Both the position numbers and the translations under genes were made by a program. A DNA stretch of 64,000 nt from Viola odorata (lineage: Eukaryota > Streptophyta > Magnoliopsida > Malpighiales > Violaceae). The notes under the pieces are model-generated. The model searched no databases and had not been told where the DNA came from. It saw nothing but the letters and a program-made list of their open reading frames with translations. The stretch lies in NCBI GenBank assembly GCA_963691705.1, contig OY829539.1, positions 16,728,186 through 16,792,185 of the forward strand, in the 5' to 3' direction. This document shows, in pieces, positions 22,144 to 34,122 of this stretch; within the stretch, counting starts at the first letter, position 1; the number at the start of each line of letters is the position of its first letter.

Positions 22144-25100
22144 CTACGCTAGATGATTCGATGATCTACGGTAGATCTCATCTGCATGGATGGTAGAGAC
22201 ATAAACTGCGTTCGTAAGCAAGCTGTGACTCCGACCATAGAATAAATAGATTAGCGCTCCTATTAGAAGCCATACTGAAACACGGATCCACGTGCCAACC
22301 CTATGTGCAAATACACAAATACCAATTATAAGACCTTAAACAGAAGAAAAGAATTTTCACTGTAGATTCTGAAGAGCGTTTTCTTCTCTGGCTACTCACC
22401 CCAGATTAACCAATAAATAGGCATTGATGAGAATGCTGGCGATGGGTAAGTATGGCACAAATGGACAGGTAAAACCTGGAAAAAATGCCAAAGAAGTCGA
22501 CTCGTCAAGTATTATTAATGCATATGAATATAAAGAGCTTATAAGTAATAGCAAGGCTGTAGAACATATCCTGCAACACTGGAAAGATCTACGAGGAAAG
22601 CGATAAATTTCAGCATACCTCCCGTGTGCTCGAAGTTGTGTCTCCCATTGTCCTGAGCTATACAAGACAGAACAATCAAACTGCATAACAGAAGGCCTCC
22701 ACTCACAGTACAGAATGTGTATCGAAGAAGGCTGGCAACATGAAAAGATAGTACAAAGTTACAAATCACAAAAACAAATGAGTTGCACATTTCTCTAAGT
22801 AACCCTAAATAGGAAATGATGAACACTTGTTTGTTTTACACGATTAAGGTAGCAAGACATTTGCCGAAAACAAGTAAAAGCTACAGTGGCCAATTTACTC
22901 CATCATACATTCTGAGCATCAATATCCAAATAGTTTATAGCTCCAAAGTTAAGCTAAGTTGGATCCACTCTACATAATGTAAGCTCTGTCAAGTTTACTG
23001 GATGCCTTTCTCATATGAGGTAGGTCTTTCATATATAGAAGCAGTAAGTTATACATGCCTAATAATCAGCCTAATAATTAGCCTATTAATTAGCTATTCA
23101 CGTCCCTTAATATCAAGCTAAATATATTCTATAGTTATTAGAAGATACACTTAGATTAATAGATAAGGAAATATTTACAGCTCACACTAACATCCCCCCT
23201 CAAATTGATGTTGGGTTGTCCAAAAGCATCAATTTGCTAACTAAGAACTGATGGCGTGGACGGGGCATAGATTTGATGAAGAGATCAGCAAGTTGTATAT
23301 CAGTGGAGACACGTGGAAGAGAAATGGTATCAGCATCATAAGCTTCTCGAATATAATGGCAATCCACCTCAATGTGTTTGGTACGCTCATGGAAGACAGG
23401 ATTTATAGCAAGCTGAACAACACTGGTGTTATCAGCATATAAAGGAGTAGGAGAAGTCTGTGGAAAACCAAGTTCGGCCAATAAACCTCTAAGCCAAGTA
23501 ACTTCGGAGGAGGCAGTAGACATAGCCCTATACTCTGATTCTGTAGAAGATTTAGAGACCCGATCTTGTTTCTTGCTCTTCCAGGAGATCAGAGAAGCAC
23601 CAAGAAACATACACCAGCCAGTAACAGAGCGACGAGTGTCAGTACAACCCGCCCAATCAGCATCAGCATAGCCCACAAGTTGAATGGGAAAACCAGCCGG
23701 AAAGAATAAGCCACGATGAGAAGAGCCCAAGATGTAGCGAAGTATACGGCGAACAGCCACTAAATGAAGATGACGAGGAGATTGCATAAACTGACTGACT
23801 TGCTGGACAGCAAAGGAGATATCAGGCCGAATGATAGTAAGATAATTTAAACTGCCAACAAGTTGATGAAAAACACTAGGATCAGGTAAAAGGTCGCCAT
23901 CTGCACGACTATATTTGACATTGACCTCTAAAGGCGTATCCACTGGTGAAGCATCTTGAAGGCCAGCCAAGGAAATCAAATCCTGAGCATATTTATGTTG
24001 ATGTAAAAACACACCAGAAGGAGCAGCACCCACTTCCAAGCCCAAAAAATAATTAAGCGAACCAAGATCCTTCATATGAAAAGAATCATGAAGATGTTGT
24101 TGAAGGCGACTGATGTGGGAAGGATTTGATCCCGTAATAGCAATGTCATCAACATAAACAAGAAGGACAACCAAACCAAGAGAGGTCTTGCAAAGGAATA
24201 AGGAAGAATCATATTGACTTTGCACAAAGGAGAAGTGAAGAAGAGCAGACTTGAACTTGTCAAACCATGCACGAGGAGCCTGTTTTAACCCGTAGAGAGA
24301 CTTGTTCAACTTACACACAACGGATGGAATAGAGTTGGACAAACCAAGCGGAGGTGTCATGTAGAGATCTTCTTTGAGATCACCATGTAAAAATGCATTC
24401 TTGACGTCCATTTGATAAAGAGGCCAACCTTGAGAAGCAGCAATGGAAATAATGGTGCGAACAGTAGTCATCTCGGCTACTGGAGCAAAAGTTTCGTCAT
24501 AATTCACCCCATACTCTTGCTTGTTACCAAGAGCAACCAATCTCGCCTTATAACGATCCAGAGTGCCATTAGAATGCGTTTTGATGGAGTACACCCATTT
24601 GCAGCCAATGGGTCGAACATGGGAAGGACAAGTAACAAGATCCCATGTGCCATTCCTAAAGAGCCTGAAGTTCCTCCTGCATTGCTTGCTGCCAACACTC
24701 ATGCTTGCAAGCCTGTGAGTAACTAGATGGTATAGGAATGGTATCTAGAGTAGTAGAAAAACCGTACCTATCAGGCGGACGAGAGACCCTGAGAGATCGC
24801 CAAGGAGCAGGCTGAGGAAGTGCAAGGACAGTTGCAGGCTCAGGCGGCGGAGGAACATCGGGAAGGGGCAGCTGTGGACTCTTGCATACACAATTCCTAG
24901 TTTAAAACGCTCAAAAGAAGGTGATAAATCCTCAAAGTGAGGAAGGCAAGGAGTAGCAGAGGAGGACTCAACATGAGTAGGGAAGAAATATTGGTTCTCA
25001 AAGAAGACAACATTGCGGGAAGTACGAAGTTTATTACCAATAGGATCATAACAGACATAACCTTTGTGAGTCATACTATAGCCCCAAAACGCACATTTAG

Positions 25101-28100
25101 CAGATTGAGAAGAAAGTTTATGGCGATTATGAGGCAAATGGACAAAACAAACGCAACCAAAAGTATGCAAGTCACCATAGTCAGGATTCTTATGATACAA
25201 ACGAGAATATGGAGAATCAAGATTGAGCACCTGAGATGGAAGTCGGTTAATTAAATAAATAGCAGTAGACAAAGCTTCAACCCAAAATTTAGAAGGAATA
25301 GAAGATTCAATTAATAAACTCCGAGTGATGTCTAAAAGATGACGGTTCTTACGCTCAGCAACACCGTTTTGTTGTGATGTGTAAGGGCAGGAGCGTTGAG
25401 AAAGAATGCCTTTCTCACGTAGAAAATTCTGAAATTCATGAGAGATATATTCGCCACCAGAATCAGATCTGAACACCTTAATACAAGTAGAAAATTGTGT
25501 CTCAACATAGGCTAAAAAAGTTTTAAACACAGAATAGACTTCAGATTTGGAACGGAGAAAATACAGCCATGTGAACCTACTATAATCATCAATGAATGTT
25601 ACAAAATATTTGTAGTGAGTATGAGAGGGAACTGGGGAAATTCCCCAAACATCGCTATGAATAGTATCAAAGCAATTAGTTGCACGAGCCCCTAAAGAAG
25701 GGAAAGGAAGAGTTTTACTCTTTGCCAATTTACATGTAGAACAATCAAACAGAAGACTTGGAGTAGGAAAAGTCATTTTTATTCCCAAGTAAACCAGATT
25801 TCAACAAGTGAGATAGAACCATAGAGTTTGGATGACCTAAACGTTTATGTCAAACCTCATTGTTATTGTGAAATTGAGCACAAGCAAAAGAAAGAAAATG
25901 AGGAATAGAAAAGTGCAGCGGAAATAAACGTCCAACTTTAGGCCCCTTCGCGATTGTCTTCCCCGACACCTGATCCTGCACAACACAACCAGCACGAGAA
26001 AAGTGCACATCACAATTGTCATCTACCAATTGACCAACTGAAATTAGGCTAGTAGAAAGTTCTGGTGCTACCAAAATATTTTTGAAGAATGGAGTGATAT
26101 CTCCAACCTTAGTAATCGGAATATTATTGCCATTAGCAACTTGAATTTATCCAGAGTCAGAATATTTGTGGACATTTTGAAGCTTAGAAGAAGAGATTGT
26201 CATATGATTTGAAGCGGCAGAATCAACAAGCCAAAGAGTATCAGTATTACCTTGGAGCTTGAAAGCTGAAAAGGCTGAAATGGTCATTTGTTGCACCATT
26301 TCAAGGGTGAGAATAGGTACAGCAGCAGACATAGGCAGGTGTTCTGAAGCTGTTGCTATTGCAGGGCTGCCAACTACAGCTTGATATGCATGCATCTTTC
26401 GGTTTGGTGGACGAGTGGGACACTCTTTAATGATGTGCCCTTGCTGTTTGCAATAATTGCAAAACTTCTTTCTACATTGGGAGGCAATATGGTCATATTC
26501 TTTGCAGCTATAACATTGAACCTTGCCCATATCTCGTCCTCTTCCCGTTCCTTGAGCTGCAAATGCGACAGCAACATTTTGCTCTTGCTTGAGTCCGTCT
26601 TGAGTGTAGAGACGCTGCTCTTCACGGAGTAATTCTCCAAGGCAAACATCCAAAGATGGTGAAGGGTCACGATTCATCAGATTTGATCGAACCGTCTCAA
26701 ACTCAGGTCGAGCTTTCATCAAGAATTGATCCCGCTTGCTCTGCTCATGAACTTGGTGAACAATAGACAAAGATTCAGCAGGTATCTTAGCATAGATAAT
26801 GTCAGTATATTCTGACCACAAATTCAGAAAACTAGAATAATACTCCTGGATGGAGAGATGGCCTTGAGAGTAAGGAGCGATATCAGATTCCAGCTGGAAC
26901 CGTCTTGCGGTATTATCTTGGTGATACACCTTCTTTAGGTAATCCCACATAGTCTGAGCAGTCTTGTACGGATTCAGACTAAGAACGATAAGCGGGTCAA
27001 CAGACCCCACTATCCAAGCCATAACCCGATTGTTTTTTACCTGCCATGCCGGCAGTTTGGTTGGGTCTGTGGGAGCTGGGTCACTCCCATCCACAAGACC
27101 CCACATATCTTTCCCTTTGACGAAGATTTGGAACTGAAATTCCCACGCAGAGTAGTTCTTCCCAATAAATCGAACATTGAAAGAATCAGATGTCATCTTC
27201 AGGAGTACCACAAAGAAACCAAAATTGACGACCAAGAACACAAGATGTCTAGAACACGAGATATCAGAAAAGAGCAACCAAGGTCAAGAATACCAAAGAC
27301 TAAAATTTTCAGAGATATGGCTCCGCTACCATGTCAAGTTTACTGGATGCCTTTTTCATATGAGGTAGGCCTTTCATATATAGAAGCAGTAAGTTGTACA
27401 TGTCTAATAATCAGCCTATTAATTAGCTATTCACATCCCTAAATATCAGGCTAAATATATTCTATAGTTATTAGAAAATACACTTAAATTAACAGATAAG
27501 GAAATATTTACGGCTCACACTAACAGGCTCATATTCACCTAAATTGCTACATCTGCAACTCCCATCTCCATTTTTCCATTTTTTTCTTATTTCTTTTACC
27601 AGTGTTGTTACAATTGAAATAATGACGTGGAAACTCTAAAGTGAGGAACTTGGACGTATGCCAATTTTAAAGAATGTACGATGTTTTCATTATTCCATAG
27701 GAAATAAAAGAATTGTAGGACATGAAAACCTTGGAATGTTTTCATAAGAAGCTGACAGTGCAAGGACAAAAGTCCCTATGCATGCAAGGGCTATACTCCA
27801 AGCAGCAATACTTCGTCTCTTCTCTTGATTTAGTTCACCTGTGCCATCGATATGAAGTCAGACTTACAATATCAATTGTAAAAATCCAAAACATTGCTGG
27901 AAGATGCTAAAGATTGGGAGCTCAATGAACTAAAAGCCAAACAGCAGTTACAAACTGAAACCAAACAAGACATGCTTATCTGATTCTCGAGGGAGAAGTA
28001 ACAGGGTAAGCATATTCCTCTCAAAGAGAACTTCCTCAGCATAGTGCTTCAGACATCCTATTTTCTTTCTTCATCATACATTCTTCATTATTTCTCTTGT

Positions 28101-31100
28101 AGTTGTCCACCTAGACTTCTCATTAACTCTAATTGGTTTCTACCTGGTAACGCAAACTCACATGTGGCAAAAAGGAGGAAACAATTGAAAAACAGGCTGT
28201 ATTTTCTATCCTTGACAATGACTTTGTTAGCTCCACGGGAAAAACAGAAACCATATGGTATCAAAATATATAGATAAGAAGAAAATTATAATAAGTACAT
28301 AAAATGAATGCAATTCGAATTTATTAGCATTTGCAATATAGATACTCCCATGTGCTATCGATTCAACGAGCTTCTTAGCTATCTCAAAAACACAAGGCAG
28401 AAAATGGAGAATTTAAAATTGAAAAACAGTAGCAGTACAAGAAAGAAAAATCCATCTAGATATACCTGGAGCCATGTGTTTCCTAAGGAGAGGTTGGGCA
28501 ATTGATGTCCCCTCATTCCCTGGTAAGTGATGACCATGATCATTGATGTTGACAGAATCCTTAAGGTTTTGATTGGCAACCTCCTGAATATCACTATTTA
28601 ACAGCAGTGACAGTGAGTCAATAGATTCATGGAACAATGATGGGAGTGGCACCACATCTGGTGGAACATATCTGAGAATTAAAACTGAAACTGCAACTGC
28701 AGTGAATGCAATAAGTGTACCCACACTAACCTGTAGCCAGAAAAGGAAAAATAGAAACTCAACTCTACATACTTCTATACTGGAGAGTTCTTTTTGGCAA
28801 AAAAAGAAAATGTTTTTTTTCTTCCATTAAGATACTTCCATTTCTAGCACTTGGCTAACCATGCCTGCCAACTGTGAAACATCCATAAAAAAAGCCAGGG
28901 CTGTAGCAAGAATGCCGATTGTTATGGTGCTCTTCAATGGAATTTGGGTGCGTTCACTGATGTCTGAAAAGAATGATGGCAAAAGACCATCTCTAGCCAT
29001 TGCCATGAATATTCGAGGCTGAAGGAAATGAAAAATTAAAAATCATAACTGAAAGCTATGACTATGCATATAAACAATGCAGAATCCATGGCACAGCTAC
29101 CTCAAGTACATATCAAACATGCCCATGAACTGAATCTAAGGGGACTCGTGCGATATTTTGAAATGTAAAGAGGAAAAAGGACAGGAAAAAAAAACACAGA
29201 GGTGATGAAATTTCTGAAGAGTGGAATTCAATGAAGTACAATCATAGAAGGAGCACCCTTCAAGTGATAGCAAGTAGCTAATCTAAATACCAACAGAACT
29301 TACAAACCTGTGGCAATAGTGAACCCATTAAACTTGCAAATAGTGCAGTAACAGCCCCAGTTGTTATTGCATACCTATCATGAGGAAACTAAAAGGTTAG
29401 AAAGGGCCACGCAAAATATAAGAGGTGATGCCCTCAAAGTTAAAGAATGTAATAGAAGTCTGCTTACACAGCCCACTGCATCCCATAGGACGCAAATGCT
29501 GAAGAGATGGGGGTGTCTGGATCCAGTGCGTAGTATGGCACTAAACCAACAATGACAGCAGAGACAAACATGTACAAAATACAACATAGAAACAAAGAAA
29601 TTCCTATTCCAAGGGGCAAATCCCGCTTAGGATTTTTCACCTGTCATGATCAAGGAGTAAAGTTAAAAATGTATAAGGAACTCCAAGTCTATAAAATTAT
29701 ATCCTACCTTATAAGCTATTATTGACAAGTTCATATGTAAAATCACCTCTTCAGCAGTACTAGCAACTACATCAAATCCAATGTATGAAAAGAACACAAC
29801 AGCAGACCCTGCTAACATTCCGTTGACTCCAAAGGTAAAATACCTACATGACAAACAATTTAATGTAAAAAGGAAAGGGTTAACTAGACCAGTAAGGGGA
29901 TATATATATGTAGTGAATCAAAGTAGAACATACACTAGTACCCGCTAGGAAGTTCATATCCAACCCAACCAGTCCTGAAACCTAGATATCCACCGGCTGT
30001 TATGATGAAAAGCATCCCACCAATGTTCATTGTTGTGACAATGGTTTGTGCAACTGATGTCTGTAAGCATTCACCCCAAATAACTTTTTTTCTTCATATG
30101 AACTCAAAAACAAAAGCTTATAAAAACAACAGAAAGTAATCAAGTTAAAATGAGTTATATATAAAGAAAATACCTCCTTAATTCCAATACATAAGAGTAT
30201 AGTGACCACAATAACTAATACTGCTGCACAGGGATCTACAACTATACCAAATCCAGGGAGGGTATGACGGGCCAACCAATTGGGAAGATTATTTACACCT
30301 CCAAAAAATAGGGCCTGAAAAGAACAGTAAATTTGTCTCAATGCACAGCATTGAAAAAATCAGTGTGAGGATAAAACCAGATATGATATATATCACATCT
30401 CAGAAAAAACAAAAATCATTTTATAGATTGTTTAGTAGCTAATTTATATTTATTTTTTAAAAATGAAGTGAAATGCTGATTCTTTATCATTACTACATTT
30501 TATCTGAAGAAATAGTAAATTATCCCCAAATAGAGGCCACAGAGCATAGGAAAGGCCACAAAAGAGTCATACCAGTCTAAAGCATAAACAAAACATTATG
30601 TAATCTAACTTCTTGAAAACAACCATCAATTTTGTTTCTCCCTAGCATTCACTAGACTACGCATGAAAGAAGTAAGTGTTAGCTTATGGCATTGCAGATC
30701 TACTGCACCAGATTTGGGGTTAGGCCACGAGCAATGGCAGCACCACCAATTGTATATTCCAATATGAGTGCCCAACCAACCATCCATGCTGCACTGTAAA
30801 AAGAAAACATGTCTCATGTCATTAAGAAAACATGACTCCAAACAAAGAAAAGCATATGATATCTATCCTTTAATTTTAATGGCATGATGTGATGTGATGT
30901 GTTGATTAAGGCCATTAGATTCTTAAAATTCTAAGATTTGTTTGACCATTCGATGCTTACTTAAAGGTGTAATAAGCTTTTGCACGAAGAGCAAACTCAA
31001 GTGATGGTTGAGTGGAAGGAGGGAAGAACCGTAACTAGTTTGGGTAAGGATCTCAGAGTTAGAACTGCAGTGCTCCTCATTGTACCAAACAAAAACAAGT

Positions 31101-32107
31101 AATATTAATTTTTTCAATCTAAATAACATTGATGCTTTAATATAAGGATCTACCATAAGACTCAAGCACTATATCAAACTAAAATATAATGTAAAGACCA
31201 TAGTGCATACAAATATGAAGAGAGTAAAAGATATTCACAATTCATAAATTACCTCTCTCCTATACAAATATATGTGTAATGATATGCACTCCCAGCAGAT
31301 GGGCACCGACAAGCGAGTTCTGCATAACAAAATGCTGAGAGAGCAGCTGCTATTCCAGCAATGAGAAACGAAATGGTAAGAGCTGGTCCTGTCTGCTCTC
31401 TAGCAACTGTACCGACAAGTATATATACTCCAGCTCCAATGGTTGCTCCCACTCCTGATAATAAAAGCATAAATCTAACATTAATTACAGGGATGTATTG
31501 TTTCTTCCAGGATGATACCACTTAAATGGAAGTAAACCAATAAATCAATCAGGTAAGTATGAATTCCAAATAGCAACATCTTAATCTGATTCATTTATAA
31601 GAATAAGTAAAATGCATGATTAAATAAAAAATAGAAAAACAATTTCAGTCTTTAGTGTGACATCATATAAAACCAATGTCAAAAAACCTATAATCAGAAC
31701 AGACACCCAAAAAAGACAGTACTCTCAACTCCATTGTCCTCTAATGAATATAAAGGGGCAAGAAGAGCACAAATTCAGAAAAGGATCAACATGACAAGAA
31801 CCAAAACCAATAGTTCAGTATACATTCCAATTTCCAACTCAAAAGTAAAGACAAACGGCACAAAAAAAGAAAAAGAATGCAAGAATTTCAAATCTAGCTA
31901 GTCAAAGTACCATAAAGCTGAACCGTGACTGCAAAAGTTCAAAAGTTTTAGTGTAAAAAGTTACCAATGGCAATAAGGTCAATGACAGAAAGTTGTGGCC
32001 AATTGATTTCCTCCCTCCCTCTTTAAATAAACTGAATCGACTTGCTTTCTCCGAATAAAACTGCTCAAACCCCATGCTGAACCCTTCGCTGCACCACTAA
32101 TTTGCAT
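22144..32107 (-). CDS. CAT: Cationic amino acid transporter (CAT2/CAT4-like), 14 exons, exon 1 frameshifted
   Basis: An APC-superfamily amino acid permease; plant CAT2/CAT4 relatives sit in the tonoplast. Coding exons: 32107-31965, 31454-31253, 30793-30709, 30314-30174, 30060-29942, 29843-29747, 29640-29468, 29374-29308, 29018-28860, 28730-28466, 27838-27730, 22731-22619, 22475-22400, 22300-22144. All joins are GT-AG and in phase. Signature stretches are [58 protein letters not shown] and [19 protein letters not shown]. The product would be about 635 residues with 14 membrane spans. Exon 1 fits the family ([19 protein letters not shown]) only up to about 31996. There two bases appear missing, so the frame from the conserved ATG hits a stop, and the exon total (1906) is not a multiple of three. 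A Copia element occupies intron 11. Family certain; functionality uncertain. Confidence 0.88.
22987..23192 (-). repeat. 3' LTR of the second Copia element
   Basis: A 206-bp LTR matching 27332-27525. It contains a duplicated 12-bp TAATAATTAGCC block that is absent from the other copy, which explains the length difference. It is preceded, on the element strand, by a polypurine tract at about 23193-23203. Confidence 0.92.
23200..24702 (-). pseudogene. Copia reverse transcriptase and RNase H
   Basis: A 500-codon open frame covers RT and RNase H. RT motifs are [62 protein letters not shown] and the catalytic [12 protein letters not shown]. RNase H motifs are [53 protein letters not shown] and [15 protein letters not shown]. 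The catalytic YVDD is intact. The frame is not continuous with integrase upstream, and its first residues are frameshift remnants, so the whole polyprotein is broken although this domain is well preserved. Confidence 0.92.
24745..26146 (-). pseudogene. Copia pre-integrase and integrase
   Basis: The pre-integrase finger and the integrase core lie in two frames. The finger spans HKRLGHPNS near 25840 and [18 protein letters not shown] at about 25850 (one G-to-A step from Trp) and a one-base shift near 25790 separate the parts. The core shows [26 protein letters not shown] in a near-identical form, [13 protein letters not shown] and [15 protein letters not shown], so the D-D-E residues are present. 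Past about 24900 the frame becomes unlike integrase, suggesting another frameshift before RT. Confidence 0.88.
26147..27277 (-). pseudogene. Copia Gag with zinc knuckles, plus protease
   Basis: A 376-codon frame. The Gag domain of the UBN2 type starts near residue 28 ([22 protein letters not shown]) and runs to about residue 240. Two CCHC knuckles follow: [14 protein letters not shown] and [14 protein letters not shown]. The protease motif is [12 protein letters not shown] near residue 350. A TAA at 26149-26147 ends the frame where the polyprotein should continue. The first 27 residues are probably leader, and the true start is likely the Met of MTSDSF. Confidence 0.9.
27332..27525 (-). repeat. 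5' LTR of the second Copia element
   Basis: A 194-bp LTR, TG...CA on the plus strand, adjoining the primer-binding site at 27331-27312. It lies between the exon at 27730-27838 and the inserted element body, so its regulatory signals are in the sense orientation of the host transporter transcript. Confidence 0.92.
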
Positions 32108-33111
32108 ATCCACAACCACACCCGTTCACCAAAGCACCCAACTTTCCTCTGCTGCTGCTAAGAGATACAATACAAGCTTGAAAAACAAAAGGGTTGGCCT
32201 ATAATGAATTTGCAAGAAAACCCAAAACACCAATCTCCTTAAAATTGAAAGAAAAATCCAAGCTTTGAATTGAAGAGATAGAGAGGAGAGAGAGAGGAGA
32301 GAGAGAGGACATTATAAATATTGCGTCCCAGATAAGAATTTTGTTTTTTCTATTCTTTTTTTAGTATTATTATATTCAGGAATTAAGATAACAGAATTTC
32401 GAATCTTGTAGAGAAGCGTCACTGAAACGGAAGAGTCCGTGGACCGTGTGGTTCGACTCGCGGGTGCGACCTGTGGCCTGCGGGAGGTCGGAGAGGGGAA
32501 GCTAAATTGTTGAAAATCCTACAAATTATCTTGGCAAAAGTTCAATTTTACTACCAAGCTCTCCATCATATTTCCTACCCAATTTTATTTTTATTTTTAT
32601 AATGTTTATCAAATATGTCACCAATATTTTTCTTTTTTTTCTTTTTTCTTTTTATTAAGATATTTAATATGTATCTAGACCATTAGTTTTCCATCAACGG
32701 TTCACGTCTCTAAATAGGATACATTTTGTTTATGAGGATACTTACCTGTCATCCAATCCCTTCGCTCGATGACTGTAAACGTGCACCTTCTATTTCTTTT
32801 TGACTTTAAATTTGACATTTTAATTTATTTTGAAAAAAATTTAAAAAAAACACTTTAGTAGGCATGTATAAGATCATTTGCCTATACTTCGATCGATGTT
32901 TGCTTCTATAGAAAAAAAATAAGAAAATTTTTATTCACACACATGCTACATGATGTCCTCGAGAAAGAAAAATGGGCTCAGAAATGACTTTGCTAATTTA
33001 ATTTATTGTCTCTAAATAGTTAGTACTATTAAATATAGAAATAAAAGTAGTAGAAATTTTATTGTCCGCAAACAAAAAACTAACATGAAGTTGTTCTACT
33101 ACTTAGAGTAG
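32108..33111. other. Upstream region of the transporter gene
   Basis: The first few hundred bases upstream of 32107 should hold the 5' UTR and promoter of the minus-strand transporter gene. A GA-rich tract (GAGAGGAGAGAGAGAGG, about 32279-32310) is a typical plant 5' UTR or proximal promoter feature. The rest is AT-rich and I see no gene in it. Confidence 0.5.
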
Positions 33112-33245
33112 GGGTGTCCACCGAAATATCGTACCGAAATACCGTCCGAACCGAACCGAAATAACGTAAATTCGGATGATATTTTTTTGACCGAATTTAT
33201 TATTCGGTAATTCGGTACGGTACGGTATAGATTTGGGTAGGTACC
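33112..33245 (+). repeat. hAT-like terminal fragment
   Basis: The sequence starts TAGGGGTGTCCACCG and continues with ACCGAA/TTCGGT-rich inverted words and TTCGGTACGGTACGG. This is the look of a hAT element end. No matching right end or 8-bp duplication was found. It could be the left end of the element whose transposase relic lies at 36899-37693, but that is inference. Confidence 0.4.
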
Positions 33246-33332
33246 AATTTACAAGCATTTATAATTAACATTAGGATAGGGTTTATTATTTCCATTTCTA
33301 TTCTCCTTCACCCTCTCGCGCTGCTCAGCCTT

Positions 33333-33530
33333 CTCTCACCCTCTCGGCCTCTCCTTCACCGTCGTCGTTCACCCTCACGCCACCATCGATTCTCAGTCTC
33401 GACTCTCACCCTCTCGGCCTCTCCTTCACCGTCGTCGTTCACCCTCACGCCTCTCACCATCAATTCTCAGCCTCGACTCTCACCCTCTCGGCCTCTCCTT
33501 CACCGTCGCCGTTCACCCTCACGCTTTCAT
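33333..33530 (+). repeat. Minisatellite of about 71-74 bp, three units
   Basis: Three tandem units start at about 33333, 33404 and 33478, each beginning TCTCACCCTCTCGGCCTCTC and containing CACCGTCGTCGTTCACCCTC. The sequence is pyrimidine- and C-rich, unlike its AT-rich surroundings. No coding function is apparent. Confidence 0.8.
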
Positions 33531-33583
33531 TTATGGATCGATTCACGACTGTCACGACTCACCCCTACCTGTGAATTTTTTCC

Positions 33584-34113
33584 ATAATTTTGAAAACCGG
33601 ACCGGACCGGCCCGTTCGATCGGGTTTTTTTGGGTTTCCGGTTCGATTCAGCTATCTGACCGGAAATGCATACGAACCGGGTCCGACCGGCCGGTTCGTC
33701 CGGTTTTTACACAACCGGAGACCAGGATTGAACCGGGTTGAACCGGCTGGTTTGATGAGCCAAACCAAAACGACGCCGTTTTGGTTTTTTTGATTTTTTT
33801 TTGAAAATTTGATGGGTCGGCCCATTACAGGCATGGCCCAGCCCATCAGAGGGCAACCAAAACGACGCCGTTTTGGTTGCCTTTGGTTTTTTTTTTTTTT
33901 TTTGGAAAATATGATGGGCCAACCCATCAGAGGCCCATCATAATATAAAAACCAGCCGGTTCGATCCGGTTCAATTATTTCAGATTGAACGGTTCAATAT
34001 GTGAACGGTTCAAAACGATCCAATGAGTCAATCCGGTCGAACCCGGTTGAACCTGGTTGAACCACAAAATTTTGCTATCCGGTTTGCTGTCCGGTCCGGT
34101 TTTCAAAACTATG
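33584..34113. mobile_element. Mutator-like MITE, CCGGACCGG ends
   Basis: The ends form a clear inverted repeat: left ATAATTTTGAAAACCGG followed by ACCGGACCGG; right, reverse-complemented, ATAGTTTTGAAAACCGG followed by ACCGGACAG. Flanks are ATTTTTTCC (33575-33583) and GTTTTTTCC (34114-34122), a 9-bp duplication with one mismatch, which suits Mutator-like elements. Inside are two copies of ACCAAAACGACGCCGTTTTG at about 33764 and 33857. It codes for nothing. Confidence 0.75.
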
Positions 34114-34122
34114 GTTTTTTCC

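Larger units (their letters stand above)
22987..27525 (-). mobile_element. Second Ty1/Copia element, within intron 11 of the CAT gene
   Basis: A 4539-bp element in the same orientation as the host gene. LTRs (206 and 194 bp) have TG...CA ends on the plus strand as TGTCAAGTTTACTGG...CTCACACTAACA. Flanking pentamers AGCTC and GGCTC match at four of five bases, a mutated target duplication. The primer site on the minus strand (27331-27312) begins TGGTAGCGGAGCCA, like initiator-Met tRNA with mismatches. The purine tract TTGAGGGGGGA adjoins the 3' LTR. All Copia domains including Gag are present, but with stops and frameshifts. About a dozen substitutions and a 12-bp indel separate the LTRs, so it is older than the Athila-like insertion. 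Confidence 0.95.
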
